A DNA stretch of 64,000 nt from Scedosporium boydii (lineage: Eukaryota > Ascomycota > Sordariomycetes > Microascales > Microascaceae): the NCBI GenBank assembly GCA_002221725.1, contig NJFT01000132.1, positions 1-64,000 of the forward strand, written 5' to 3'. The position numbers were made by a program, and so were the translations under genes. Under the pieces are notes generated by a model, which saw nothing but the letters and a program-made list of their open reading frames with translations, had not been told where the DNA came from and did no database searches. Below are positions 23,201 to 36,302 of this stretch, piece after piece; the first letter of the stretch is position 1, and each line of letters begins with the position of its first letter.

Positions 23201-26200
23201 AGAGCTCCCCAGGCGCATATCTTGAGGAGGCCCGTCTCCTGAAGTTCCCGAACATACTGATCGTACAGGCTTCGTTGGAAAGGGGTGGGGGGTACGAAGA
23301 TCACGAACTCCATCTTGCGAGGCAACTCGTCCTTCAGGACAGTGATATCGAGGCGATGCACTTTTGGAGAGATATTCTCCCTGAGGGCACGAAGTCTGAT
23401 ACGCGCTGTCCTCTTTTCCCTATCACCTGAATCCTTCCAGAGGCCCGTCTCGATCGGCCGAGTGTACACATCTGCAAATTCGGAAGACGGTCCCATGTAG
23501 CCCGGGGCCGCCCAATCCACCATGGAATAGTACTCCGAAACGCTATTTGCCAGAGGAGAGCCTGTCAGTGCAATCCTCGCCCGGGTCACGAACGGGATGC
23601 AGGCTTTCCGTAGCTGTGATTGGAGGTTCTTTATCATGTGTGCCTCGTCGGCAACTACGATAGCGGCACGCTTGTGGATGATCTCCATTAGGTCTTTCGA
23701 GTTCTTCATAAATGCGGTGAAGAGCTGATATCCGAGAATCAAGATACCACCGCCCGACGCCCATCTCTCGACGGTATTCTTGCGGAACATGCGGCTCTCT
23801 GCCGTGGAACCGTTGGAGCTGCCGCCGGTAACGATGTACACGTCGCCGAGGGCTTTGTCGGTGTCCCAAAGCAGGAATTCATCTCGCCAATTCGGAGCAA
23901 GCGAAGGAGGACATAGAACCACCGTTCGGGACTGTCGGAGATCATGGGGGATCTGAGAGCGGACGGTGGGATCGGGGGAGTTAGACGAAGTGACGATGCA
24001 TAAAAGAAGAGTAATAACCTGCATCGTCTTGCCTAGACCCATGGCGTGCGCTATGAGGCACCCATGACGGCTGTCAGGGGCAACAACGATTTGGTTCCAC
24101 AAAAACCTAACTCCGTCGATCTGATGATCCTTGATCAGCCTCGCTGGTGTGCCGGGAATGTATATGAAGCCCTCAGCATCTTCTTTAGCCTCGTTAACAA
24201 TGAGGCGAGATTGGTCCGTTGCCATTGGTGTCAATGTTGATAGTGTTGAGCGGAGTTCCTGTCGCCGCTTCTCCAGCTTTGCGGCCCGTTCCGTCTCTAA
24301 CTCTCGCATCCTCATCGCTTGAGCGTCCATGGCAACTTCCTGCTGGGCGCTTTCGCCCTGCCCGCCCGGCATATTGACAAGTCTTGGAAATAGTGGGACG
24401 ACTCGGAGCAGGATGGCGTGAAATGTGGCAATCATATCCCTCTTTCCGCTGACTTCGCCGGGGTTCTTACGTGCCTGGTCAAGTCGGTACGCGGCGAAGG
24501 ACGACATCTCATACCAGTTGATGAAAAGCCTCGTCATGAGGCCCGGTAGGGTTTTGACGGCTACCGTATACTTGAGGCCTTCGGCTATGGTCTTGTCCCA
24601 AAAGTCGTTTAGGTCAACCTTGGACGTTTCAGCCAGCTCGTGCAGCTTGTTACGCGTGACAGTAGGGAGCCTCCAAAGGCGGTTGATCAATAGACGATCA
24701 TTGTCGGTGAGCACCATATCGGGGGGGATGCTGTCCCAAAAAGACGTCGGGAGTGCAGTTAACCCGGTTCTGCTTGCACTCGTGTCGTCTATCTCAGGAT
24801 GTGGGTCATTGTCCAGTAGTTCCGAGATACCTGGGAAATCGGAAGATGATGGCGACGGCAGGTCACTATCCGAACTGTCGACCGTCAGGTCAATAACCTC
24901 GGCGGCGTTCGAAGCTTGACTGTCTACGTCCATGGGTTCCGGAGCTTCCCCATTGCCCGGGGCTGACGGTGCATCATCTCCACTCATATCCATGGGCTCG
25001 GAGAGGGGCGTAGTTATAGCAGCATCTTTGTGCCTATCGCCAAGACTTATCCTGGCGGTATCGTCTTCCATCTCCCGAGTGGCTTCTCTCAAGTCCCGCA
25101 TCGGGGTTCTGGTGTCATCGTCAATAAAGTTACTCAAGGGTTCTTCCTCATCGCTGGTCAAAATTTCCTCATCGCTCTGGCTCGGGCGAGGGAGGGGGCG
25201 GGGTTTGTTGCGCTTTGGACGGACGAGGAGCTCGGGGCGTTGCTCAGGCTCGGGGCCAGCGAGGATGTCTAGGATACACACAGCTTCTTCCCTATCCTCG
25301 ACAGATTGTTCAAGAGACAACGCCTGGCGGCGAAGCGCGCTCTCCGAGGTCCAACCCACGTCGGTGAGCTCTTGGCGCAGCACGGCGATGCGGGCGTCAA
25401 TCTGCGCAAGCCTAGCCTGAGTGGGGTTAAGCTGAGAATTGGGGGAGCGATGCTCCTTCTTCCAAATGTTATAAGCCTTTTTCATCAGTCGATCGAGCTT
25501 TCGTGCCTTCCACAACGTAGCAAACTCGGAAATGGCCTCGTCAATAATTTTATCAACCAACTCCCGGGGAAGTTGCCGAGCCGCTGCACGCTCACGCTCG
25601 GCGTTCTCCTCCTCCATCTCGCGTAGGGTCTGGGGATCCCAGTCTTCGTCCCCGTCTTCCTCTCCGTAGGGAGCGAGGACCGGGTCACTTCGAGTTCCGG
25701 AGACCTCGTCTTGCTGAACGCCACTCAGGCGTAGAACTGTCGAAAGGAATGAATCTGGGTCCGGGGGTTGGATGCACGTCCTTGCCAGTTTCTTGAGTCC
25801 TCGCGGATGCGGACGGAGGAGTGCTCGCATGGATCGGTTCATGCGTCGGGAATGGGCAACAATCGGTTTGACTCGAATGTTGGAGAAATTGTCTTCGATT
25901 TCGAGTCCATCGGTGGGTTGGCCTAGCGCATCTTCCCATCTGACGCGTTTCGACCCGAGGAAAAGCACTTCTTGGCGCTTCGAGGTTCCATCTGTTGGAT
26001 CCGTAAAAGTGAGAGTGTTAGGGTCTAGACTGAACCCATCTACTTCATCGGGGAGATTAAACGCCTCCTGACGGACTATAGCAGACGGGGACGCGATGGT
26101 CGGCGCTAGTCTCCTCTTTTTCCGGGGGGCTTCAAGGGGCTCTTCTTCGGCCGTTTCAATCGATGGAATGGGCAAGTCCATACAAGCAGAAGCGGCTTCG

Positions 26201-26886
26201 AAGGAGCGCTTGGTCCCTGTTACTGGGGGGAGTCCTCGGTGACCGGCAGAGGAACTGCCGACACCAGTGACGTTGGTCTCTTGAGACGAGGCGGTTTTCG
26301 GGGGTAGGTGTTCGGACGTTTCGTGCTTGAGAGGGGGAGAAACAGAGGGGTCAAGGATGCGGCGAAATCCAGACAGACTGAGGTGTGGTCCTAGAGGACG
26401 GGGGACGGGTTGAGGGACGGGCGTTTGACGAAGCATGGCTTCATGCAGGGAGGGATTGGCGTCACCTCTCTGAGAAACTTCCTGAGAGTTGGTAGACGGC
26501 AAACCACTACTACTTGCCTGCGTCCCCTTAGAAGAAGGGGGTTGCTGAGCAGCTCCGGGGACGTCTCCCCACTTCTCCCATTCTTGGTAGCGATGACTTC
26601 GTTCTTTCAGGGATTTGATCACACGAAACACACGGCTCCGTTGCTGGAAACTACTGCCAACGAGCCCCACAACAAGCTCATCGAGAATATGGCCCTCAGC
26701 AGTGAGAAGCAGTTCTCCATTCACATCATGCTCTTTCAAGTTTGAGGCAAGTGTCTCAAAGGACAGATTACGGCCCTGATGGTTCTTGTCGAACCAGCCA
26801 CGGTCTGTACTGCAGAACTCTTTAATCACGCGTGGTACATCCCAATACCAGGGATCATCCTGGCTCCCCTCCATGAGGGGGTCCAT
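20239..26886 (-). CDS. SNF2-family chromatin remodelling ATPase, ATRX/ARIP4-like
   Basis: The preferred model has exons 26886-20970, 20880-20789 and 20586-20239, 2,118 residues. A 5' UTR intron (27115-26910) ends just before the ATG. The N-terminus (about 5-110) is a compact helical domain with WYWDVPRVIKEFC and a SAM-like LLLTAEGHIL segment. A long Ser/Glu/Pro-rich region follows. The ATPase begins near residue 915 (DHQIDGVRFLWNQ), with GLGKT at 950-954, DEAH at 1080-1083, LTGSPLANS, and a helicase C half (about 1300-1430) with LIFSRR, RLDGDTPVGTR and GRAYRIGQTKPV. The C-terminal 500 residues are Gln/Pro/Gly-rich with degenerate tandem repeats. The simplest reading stops at 20851, but a downstream frame reads as conserved-looking coding sequence and joins cleanly by splicing. 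Nuclear; nucleosome or DNA translocase role inferred from family. Confidence 0.88.
21430..21960 (-). repeat. Degenerate tandem repeats coding the SNF2 C-terminal tail
   Basis: About ten imperfect units of roughly 25 residues recur, each with a VGT or MGN-type turn, a Tyr/Asn block and RGQP or QAQ (for example RGQPTPSQSVGTPQP and RGQPTPSKPVGTSHL). At DNA level units share GGCTGACCTCGG and CATAGACTTCG-like words. They are coding, in frame and low complexity. Confidence 0.75.
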
Positions 26887-28797
26887 CTTGGATGGTGGTG
26901 GAAGAGGACCTAGATGACACAGAAAGTCAGTATGGCTAGAATATAAAGAGGGAAAAGACCATTGTCTCTGCCACAGGCCCGGGGACAATAATAAAGCGGG
27001 TCTAAAAGGCTTGACAATTGAAGGCTATAGAGCGAAGGAAGGGGAGGGCAGGGCAGTTCTACCAAAGACCCAAAGGGCCCAGCCACCCAGAGAACAATCA
27101 GAAAAAAACACTTACCTTGATCTCAAGATCTTAAAGGATGCAAGCATGTAGTTGCAGAGCTTGTATCATCAACAGTCAGTGGGAATGATGATGGGCGCGA
27201 GTGTGAATGATGATGGGCTCGAGAATGTTGATTGTGGGAGAATGGGAGGGATGCGGAGAAGGCGAAGGAGAATTTTAAAGTGGGAGAGTAGGGCACGGCA
27301 CAGCAGAGGATAAACAACATTCGAACTGGAACAAGGAAAAACTCATAGGAGGGGAGAATGCAGAAGGAAGGAACTCTCGTCAGGTTCAATTCAGAGTCAT
27401 CGAGTCATGTAGTTGGGGCTTAGGGTTGCAACTGCCAGTCGGAGCTTAAGAGGACTGGAGGTTGGATTGCCTCGAGCGATTTCAACTTGTTATATAAAAC
27501 GAGTGAGGGAGAGTTCGGACTCGAGAGTAGAAAGAACGAGTCGTACATGGATATTATGCCATCTACCCAACATACGACTGGAGAAGAAGAGAGAACGAGA
27601 GAATGGGAGAAGAGATGATATTGAGAGAAAAATAGTAACGAGCGAATTGGTGATGCGGCACGGCGAGATGAAGTTGTGAGGTCGTGGATGAGTTGAGAGA
27701 AGACGCGCGGAAGGAGCGTAGTCACGTGCTAATTTGAGACGGTCGACGTGGAATGTGGAGCAATGATTGATGTTGGATCGAATTTGTAAAATGTGCCTCG
27801 TTCATGTGCAACTGCAAATTGTGCAGTTATAGTGAACGAACTGGAGCTATGGACTGAGGTAAATGGTCTTAAATAGAAGTCGAGGTGGCGGAGTATTTGG
27901 GTATTTGGGTATTTGGTGTTGGTTGGACATGTTGGAAGAGACCAAGAATTGACGTTGGTTAGGACAGGGATACGGAGGGAGCCTCTTCGAGGAAACCAAA
28001 CGGGCCTCAAAGTACTTAATCGACATTGATCTAGTGGTGCATGGAGAGATGGATATCTCAGATATAGGTATATAGATAGGGACTGATGTCTTGAGGTTAT
28101 GCCCAAACTTCAATGTTCCATGTTCCATGTTCCGCCGTGGTACACTTCACACAAACGAATTGAAGTCTTCCTCAATCGTTCACGTTTGCACAAACAGCCA
28201 CTATTTGATCCCGAGGTCAGTCTCTCGCCCCGCCGCTCCCTCCAGCGGGTGCATGAAGAAACAATTGAGCCAACGGCCAAAGGCACTCACCCTGAACCCT
28301 GTTTGCATCAACTGTGAGGGACAAGGACAAGCCTAAGGAGCATCATTGGTACTCGAGAAAATCACCAAGCATGACAATATTGATCAGTCTATCAAGGTTC
28401 CCATGGAAGACATTGACCTTGACTTTATGAGACTGCCGCCGCCGCTGTCCGCCCCGCTTAAGGCAGCTTGAACTCAATTGATGCTCAATTGTTGCAGCGT
28501 TGAAATCTGCCCCTCATTCTCGCTTGTACTAAATCTTGCCTAAACCCGCCGCTTTATAATCAATTGAACAATTGAGCGGCATTCTCACGATCGCTTGTCG
28601 CTGGACTTCAAGCTTTCCCTCCTGCATCAGAGCCAAATCTTCGATTCCAACGTGCCAAAGTAGACCAGAGTGGCAGTTTGAGACATCTCGTAGCAAACTT
28701 CAAACGCCAAATCCTCCTGCAACCCTCCATTTCTGCTTCTAGGGAGAGCGATTTTAACAGGTTCACGCACGCCACACCCCTCTACCCCTCCACCATC
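26887..28797. other. Divergent promoter region between SNF2 gene and glutathione synthetase
   Basis: The two genes diverge from this 1.9 kb stretch. It includes the 5' UTR intron of the SNF2 gene: a perfect donor (GTAAGT) at 27115 and acceptor CTAG at 26910. Repeated CAATTGA words cluster at 28470-28580. No separate gene is supported. Confidence 0.6.
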
Positions 28798-30434
28798 ATG
28801 GTATCCTCCATCCCCTCCGGCCTCTCGCAGGACGAACGGCACCATCTCGTCCAGGTCGTCAAGGACTGGGCCGCCGCAAACGGTCTCGCCATCCGGCCGC
28901 CTCCAACGGTCGTTTCGCAAGAGGTCGACCCCGAGGGCGTGCTGGCCATTCATGCACCTGTGACTTTGTTTCCCAGCAAGTTCCCGCGATCCTGCTTCGA
29001 GCAGGCGAGGTTGGTTCAGAAGGCCTACAACGAGTTGTATGCGAGGGTGAGTAGGGATGAGGAGTTCCTGGGCCAATTGGTGAGAGAGTAGGTTTTTTTC
29101 TCTTTTCTTTTTTTTTCCATTTTCTTTCTCTTTCTTCACAGCCACTGTGGCCGCCTGGTTGCCCCTCTGTACTATTTTTATCATTTCGGCGGCTGACCAG
29201 ACACGATAGGCTGGTTGATGTGGACGACTTTGTCGCAAACCTTTGGAGAGTCCACCAGAGAGTCAAGGAGGAAGGCTATGTACATGAATTATCGCTCGGC
29301 CTCTTCAGGTCCGATTACATGGTCCACGAGGACCAGAATGGTCTCCAAGTGAAACAAGTAGAGTTCAACACCATCGCCTCATCGTTTGGCGGCCTCTCGA
29401 CCCAGACCTCCCTACTTCACAGGTTTCTGGCCGCCACCGAGTACCCACGTCTCCAAGCCCGCGTGAAGGACTCGAACGTTCCAAAGAGCGAGAGCGCGGC
29501 CCTTCTTGCCCGTGGCATCGCGACTGCCTTTGAGGAATACGATACCGCGCTCTCCCGTGGAGCTGAACGCCCCAGATGTGTTCTCTTTATTGTTCAAGAC
29601 GGCGAGCGCAACATCTTTGACCAACGCCACCTTGAGTACAACTTATCCGGCCAGGACCCTCCCATTCCCGTCTACCGCCTTCCCTTCTCGGAGATCCTCC
29701 AGCACACGCGTATTGCTGACGGGCCGCGGAGAGAACTCATTTATACCCTGCCCTGGAGTCGCGAGTGGGCCAAACCCGCGGAGTATGAGGTCGCCGTCGT
29801 TTACTATCGATCGGGTTACGGTCCGGGAGACTACGCGTCGCCGGAGTCTTGGGAAGCGAGATACCACGTCGAGCGCTCCGCCGCCATCAAGTGTCCCACC
29901 ATCCTCACGCAGCTGGCCGGTATGAAAAAGGTCCAGCAGGTATTAGCGACCCCCGTCCACGCTCGATTCACCCAAGGCCAGCCCGAGTTCAAACCCCTAC
30001 TGGACACTTTCACCAACATCTACCCCATGGACACTTCACCCGCCGGATTAGAGGCGCGCCGAAAGGCCACCGACCCCGAGCTATGCAAGTCCTTCGTTCT
30101 AAAGCCCCAGCGCGAAGGCGGAGGCAACAACTTCTACCGTACGGCCATTCCCGAGTACCTCAAGACGATACCCGAGGATCACTGGAACTCGTACATCCTC
30201 ATGGAGCTGATCACGCCGCCGCCGGCGACAAACATCATTCTCCGCAACGGCAAGCTCGAGGAGGGCGGTATCATCTCGGAACTTGGCATCTATGGAACCT
30301 GTCTCTGGAATAACGACGATGTCCTGCACAACGAGGAGGCAGGGTACCTGCTGAGGACGAAGGGCGATAAGAGCGAGGAAGGAGGCGTCGCAGCTGGATA
30401 CGGCTGTATGGATAGCTGCAATCTAGTGGACTAA
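28798..30434 (+). CDS. gsh2: Glutathione synthetase, eukaryotic type
   Basis: Exons 28798-29087 and 29210-30434 join in frame to 504 residues. The enzyme joins gamma-glutamylcysteine and glycine using ATP, the second step of glutathione synthesis. Donor GTAGGT at 29088 was chosen over GTGAGA at 29080 because only the former keeps frame with the acceptor at 29209 and restores a family-like LVDVDDFVANLW join. Family features include FRSDYM, QVEFNTIASSFGGLS, VYYRSGYGPGDY, the ATP-grasp segment SFVLKPQREGGGNN and the end EGGVAAGYGCMDSCNLV. The substrate-binding loop and Gly-rich lid are intact and length is normal. The frame continues upstream without a stop to an ATG at 28678 that would add 40 residues. 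Confidence 0.96.
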
Positions 30435-30753
30435 GCTCAGCTTGTTCCAAAGACCCACAAAAATAATAGAACAGAAAAAAAAGACAGCAAGAAGAAAAGC
30501 TCAGAAGCTCCTCGAGGAAAATAAGTGGAGAGCTCTCCTGTGTTTGCTAGAAAATTGGTATTCCATTTCCATTGGTATAGATATCATTCATATTGTACAC
30601 GGGACGCCTAATTAGACCCCTAGAGCCATATCGAATCGCACGATACAAACAAACATAAAAAATCTAGCGAGCGGAGACGTAGCCGAGCCTATCAAGCAAA
30701 GTGATGGGGGAAAGAGAAGCACATTGGGAAGTCTTGAAGCAAAAAGAGTGTGT
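30435..30753. other. Convergent 3' spacer, glutathione synthetase / mtSSB
   Basis: A 319-base tail-to-tail spacer. It is A-rich and AT-biased near 30470-30560, consistent with 3' UTRs and polyadenylation signals of both genes. Confidence 0.6.
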
Positions 30754-31331
30754 TTACTCGTGGGTAGCCTCGGTGTTGGGGCGCTTGATGATATCTATGC
30801 TGCCTGTTCGGTTGTTAGTAAATGCGCATTCTAAAATTCAAACTCGCGATGGAAAAAGGGGGATGAAAACGGGGGATAAAAACGTACGCTGGATGATGTT
30901 GAGCGAGGTCCGAGTCTTGCCCTCAGCATCCTGGTAAGTGCTAACACTAGCATCACCCTCGACGTAAACAGTAGAGCTATACACAACCCCATCGTTAGCC
31001 TTAAGAATTCTCCAAAAAATCTCCATCCCCAGATCAAACGGGGACCTTACCCCTTGGGAATGCTCAACAAAAAGTCACGCTGCTTCTCATTCCCCTCAGG
31101 AATAAACTTCGTAACGCGGAACCAGCTAGTATGGCGGTTGTCCTTGGGACCCGTCGAACTAGCAATCGAGTACTTGATGACCTCGTGGCCGGTGCTGGTG
31201 GGCTGCAGCTCGGGCGAGTCTCCGAGGTTGCCGAGGAGGGTGATGCGCGCGACGGATCGGGGAGAGGAGGTGCTGAAGGCGCGGAGGGCGGCCGGGGCGA
31301 AGGCGGCGCGACGGGCGAGGAAGGAAGACAT
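30754..31331 (-). CDS. rim1: Mitochondrial single-stranded DNA-binding protein (Rim1-like)
   Basis: Exons 31331-31051, 30976-30888 and 30803-30754 join in frame to 139 residues. The first about 25 residues (MSSFLARRAAFAPAALRAF) are a typical mitochondrial presequence. The rest is a single OB fold of bacterial SSB type: ARITLLGNLGDSPE, the conserved SWFRVTKF strand, and VYVEGDASVSTYQDAEGKTRTSLN. It ends shortly after the fold, as in mitochondrial SSBs, without the acidic tail of bacterial ones. It coats single-stranded mtDNA during replication. The last exon codes only 16 residues. Confidence 0.93.
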
Positions 31332-34300
31332 CTTTGTTTTTTTTTTTGTTTGTTTCGCGTGGGAATTGGGCGATTGATTTCGGTTGTTGTTGAGGGGGGA
31401 TGAGATTTGGGAGTTGAGGAGTCTTGGGCGGCTGGTGATGGTTTTGTTGGATGGAGGAAATTGAAGCACGATTTTCTAAGACGGGCACGTACGCGATGCT
31501 CCTTCTCATCAACCTGAGGGGAAAGGCCAGACGCGAAAGATTGCGAGTTTATGCGGGTGGTCCGTGCTGGGAGAAATGTATCTAATTAAGCAGTACTTTC
31601 GATGCTAATAATAACCCCGTTTGTTTCATCATTTACAGAGTAATTCACAGGTAGAGATTACCATTTATCAGAAGTCGAGCATGAACATGGAGAGAACCCT
31701 CGGAGTGTAAGAGTTTAATTCTCCCATACACATCACTGGCCATATATCTTCATCTATCGTGACGGGACGGAAATGAGATAGACCCTTGGAGAGGCCTTCT
31801 AATGGACTCGGATCGATATCCGTGAACATCTTCACTATTCGAGAGTCGAACACAACTATGAATAGGGAGAGGAACTCTCCTCCCTTGGCATCCACAGGGC
31901 TTCAATAAAAACTACCAGAAATTCTACTGATATCTGGGTGAAAAATGGGTCCTCGGACATGCTCACGAGATGCTAGGCCCGGGAAGACTTCCACCCCATC
32001 CAATTCTTTCTACGTTGGCCACTCACTTAGACCTGCGTTCGTATCCCCAGCCTCGTCACGGTTATGTCAGTGCCGAAGGCAAGTTCGAGCAAAGGAAGGT
32101 CCATGACCGTCTCAATTAGGAGGTGGTAGAGTGCACTTTTTAAACAGGGATAGATGTTGTGCTTGCCCGATGCAGGAGACAAACCTAGCCACCCAGCTGC
32201 GTTCTGTCGCCTTTTGCCTAACTTGGCCGACCGCATCTCCAATCGGCGGATCCTACATAGCCGCTGTCATCTTCAGACCTGCATCTGGTGGCGCTGTCTT
32301 GAACGATTCCGCAGTTGAATCAAGGCCAACATGCGGCCGATGCAACCGAGTCGATGTTACTACTTCGTAATTCGTCCAAAGCTCAGCACACTCCAGATCT
32401 TTCCACTTTCCCCAGCAAACATACGCGTAAAGTCTTCCTCTTTCGGCCGTTGACGCGGATATTGAGCGCCACCCATGAGGCTGAGGGAACTGTTTTCTAT
32501 CCTGAACAGGGTGGATTAGCGTTACCAGGAACGCCGCACCGGCTTTTGGCATCCGGCAGTTGATCATCAGTGTGTGGGAGGCGAATTTTCTCTTCACTTC
32601 ATATCTTTTACGGCGAAACGTCTCAGCCATAGAGTAGAACCACATGCTGTCATGACTTGAAGAGCAAACACTACACAAGTCTCATCCAGTAACGTCGACT
32701 GTGAACGCAACTTTGTCTCCCGTCATTCGCAGCGCATGCATTGCAGATATCACTCATTGATTGGATACGGTACATCGAAACCCACCCTGCGAAGTCATGG
32801 TATTGATGGTGGGCTCGAGGTTTGCCGTTCTCGAGGTTTGTATCATTGCATAGACTAATCCTCCAGGTTTGGCCAGTCCGAACTCATTCTTGCAGAGGCG
32901 TGTGCCTTGAGTTGCCTCGCAGTGTTTGCAAAATTGATTTCTTCACCCGCGGGAGCCGACCGAGCGCGTGAAAGTTGGAACGTATTATCTTGCTTCACAT
33001 AACATCACCTTGGCTGAATAATCCACGACTGTGTGGGACAAACATATGGAAAAGGACGGGGGGGAAGATGAAGAGACTGCATAAACCCAACCTAACTTGG
33101 CCAGGGGTGCGTATGGATTGAGAAAGGTATTGCCGGCTCAATCATACTAACAATCGCAGACTGGCCGAGAAGGTTGCGTCTCTTCGATGTTGGCCCTGCG
33201 TGAGGGGAGGTTTGCTTCATTCGAGGACTGTCGTTTGCCCTCCCGCCGCATACGAATCCGTTTCGCCCCCACACTCCCCTATGATAAGCAATGGGAATTG
33301 GCGTCGACATGTACGACCAAGCAGTGAGCCCAACATCGTACAGAGGGAGGTATCGAGCCCGAAAAGGGCCGCAGCGGGGACAACAAGACGACTCACTCCC
33401 CAACAATCGTGGGAGCCAGGTATTCCTTGGCACTATTTCCCAGACACTGATCGCCTCCTGGTCCCGATTACGCACAAGACTCCCGGTGACCTGTTCCTTG
33501 CAGATAAAGACAAGACCATGTCGCAGAAAGAGTAGGGGAGAAAAAATAACGACTGAAGATTTGCTTCGTGCGACCATGCAGGAGGCTTAGATAGGCAATG
33601 GAGAAAGGCCGTTCGTCGGTTGTGCTCAACGGGAGCATGCCGAGACAGCAAACTTAAGAGCGAATGGTCGTTAATGATGTGTCGAGTGTATGCGAGGATT
33701 AGGAACTCGCCCGTTCTGATAGGGGACCTTTTCGTCACTTTGGCCTCTTCTTTTGCTTTGCTCTTTTCGTTTGATCAAATTGATGCCAAAAAAACAAAAG
33801 CTGGGGAGAGAGAGATATGCTACGGTTCGTTTTCTCCAAGCAGCACTAAACATGGGGAGCCGCAGGATAGAGCCTTGTTTGTGCCAACCACGGTTCCCCT
33901 TCTGGCGTTGAGCAACATCCAACGGAGCGAGACTTGACCTAGACTGGTCAGAAGGGGGACACCGATCGAGTTGCCTCACATGAACGAAGCAGTTTACATC
34001 GATTTTGCCTTACCAGTCCGATGTTCGTTTCCGCCTTGTAACATCTTTTTGGGGACTTGTGTGAGAAAGCGAGGAGCACAATGCTTGCTTGCCCTGTCTC
34101 TCTCTGTCACATTTCGGTTTTCCGCTTCCTTTTTTGTTTTCTTTTGTCTTTCCGTTTCTTTCAAGTTTATATTCAGCTCGTTTCCTCTGATATCAGGGGA
34201 CATGGGGAGGAGAACCTGGACAGGAGACTGGGGCAAACCTCTTATTCAAGACTCTTGCTTGCGCCACTCTCAATAGTTCATTTCCTCTCCCGTCTCAGTC

Positions 34301-34626
34301 CGGAGGTTAGGTCGGCGTGGAAGAGACAGGTTCATCTCTTCGTACCATTCATCGATGGGATTTGGTTATTGAAGATGAAATCGTCCTGCTCCATTTGGAC
34401 GCGTTCAGTTTCCCTCGATTCAGATGAAAGTATATATGCACGAGGGTGCCAAACAGCTTCCTACCTGACTTGCTCGAAGCAAGACAGCAAAAAGTCTCTC
34501 TGAACCCTCCTCCCACGTCTTAACTGGAGCCTGCTCCCTCGACAGTAAGGGCAGGTCCCCATCCACAAGAGAAACAAGAGAAGCACGGCAACATACGTCT
34601 GCAAAAAGGCTGTAGACTTATCCACA
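31332..34626. other. Divergent 3.3 kb spacer between mtSSB and pheromone receptor
   Basis: No supportable gene. A 141-codon minus-strand ORF at 32253-32678 has no recognisable domain. One TACTTCGTA word lies at 32361-32369. The last kilobase should hold the receptor promoter and includes T/C-rich tracts near 34110-34180. Confidence 0.5.
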
Positions 34627-36302
34627 ATGGGCCCAGCCAACATCATCGACCTCAGCCAACCCAACCCCTCCTTCCCCGACTTCCACCCCCGCCATCCCAC
34701 CGACCCAGCCCAAGTCACCGCCAACGTAGCCTGCCGCATCATCCTCGGCATCCTCGCCAACCTCAGCATCTGGGTGCCCCTCCGCATCCTCTACCGCCAC
34801 GGCGAATTCGCCGCCGTGATCCTCATGTCCTCGACCATGCTCCTCAACATCCTCACCATCGTCAACGCCCTCATCTGGCGCAACGACGACACGAGCTCGT
34901 GGTGGCTCGGCTACGGCTACTGCGACGTGTTTCCTTACGTCTACAACCCCTTGCTCATGGTCTACAACACGAGCATCTTCGCCACCATGCGTCACCTCGC
35001 GGACAAGATTAGTCTTATGCGTGCCGACTCGCCCAGCGTGAGGGAGATGAGGAGGAGGAATCTGATTCAGGCGCTGATTATCTTTCCTGTGCCCGTTGTG
35101 CAGATGGCTTGGATGTATCCGCTTGCGCTGCATCGGTATGCTATTTTTGCGCTGACGGGGTGTACGTGGATGCCGTTTGGTTCATGGCCGTTGTTGGTGT
35201 TTGTTATTTTGCCGAGTCCGCTGTTTGCCCTCGGGACCGTCTATTATGGGAGTGAGTAACCGATCTGAGTAGATCCCAGGAGGAGGAAGAGGACGAAGAA
35301 GAAGTAGTTGCAGAGTTACTAACTCGGCCGTGTCATGATTTCCGTTTCCCTGAAAAGTCCTCACGTACGTCCGCTACAAACAAGTCGCAGCAACAACATC
35401 CTCCGCCCTCACAACCTCCAACAGCGCAGCCAGCAGCCGCGCCCGTCGCGCCAAACGCCGCCTCTACTTCATGACCGTCTGTATCCTGATCCCCTACTTC
35501 CCCGTCCAGCTCCTCTGGCTCGTGCACAACATCACGAACTTCACCCCGCTCACCAAGTACGACTTCCCCGCCCTCCAGGCCGGCGCCGTTGATGGCCTGC
35601 CCTGGAACACGATTCTCCTGATACCGACGAACGGGGTGGCCGTCGTGTCGCTGATCGATAGGTACATCGCCATCGTCACGGCCATCCCCATCTTCGTCTT
35701 CTTTGGGATGACCAAGGATGCCTTGAACATGTATCGGAGATACCTCCTTGCCGTGGGTCTGGGATGCGTCTTTCCGTGTTTGAGGGAGGAGTATGACCCG
35801 GATAGGAGACATGACCCTAATCAGTCGACGTCGGGAATCCTTGCAACTTCGGAGACTACGCAGACTACCCAGTAAGTCCCCCACCCCTCTGCTTTTCATA
35901 CCTTTATTTCTTCCACGTACAATCGGAGGATGCTAACACCACCTAACCAGATCATACACCAAGTCATGTTATGCAGAACCTACCATAACCGCCATCCCCG
36001 ACCCAACTACCCCCACAAAGCCCACAAAACCCCTCTCCGCGCTCCCCTCCATGTTCAGCCGCGTAGACCTAAAGATATTTCCCCCAGGCCGTCGCCTTAC
36101 GAGGCGGGACGGACCCAGAAGGTGTTCCTGCGACGACGGGGCCGTCGTTTTGAGTGATGTTGCGGCGAATGCCTATCTCCCCGGCCTACCTGTAGCTGTC
36201 GTGGAGACTCGGGTTTGGAGCGCCGAGGATGATGAGGAGAGGGTGGGCGTTGAGATTATTAGGGCGAGGGCTGTGATGAATCGTGATGGCGGTGGGCGTT
36301 GA
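34627..36302 (+). CDS. pre-1: Ste3/Pre-1-type pheromone (a-factor-like) receptor
   Basis: Exons 34627-35251, 35358-35871 and 35951-36302 join in frame to 496 residues. It is a seven-span GPCR that detects the lipidated mating pheromone. About seven hydrophobic spans are visible in the first 375 residues, starting at ACRIILGILANLSIWVPL. Family landmarks include NALIWRNDD with WWLGYGYCD, LTGCTWMP between spans, the basic third intracellular loop (SRARRAKRRL), and the close of span seven, VFFGMTKDALNMYRRYL, which matches the Ste3 family ending. The cytoplasmic tail is about 120 residues. Intron 1 (106 bases) splits the helix-5 region. Signalling is expected through a heterotrimeric G protein. 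Confidence 0.92.

Noticed and set aside
32253..32678. 141-codon minus-strand ORF
   Set aside because: No domain, no supporting splice sites, and composition unlike the accepted genes.
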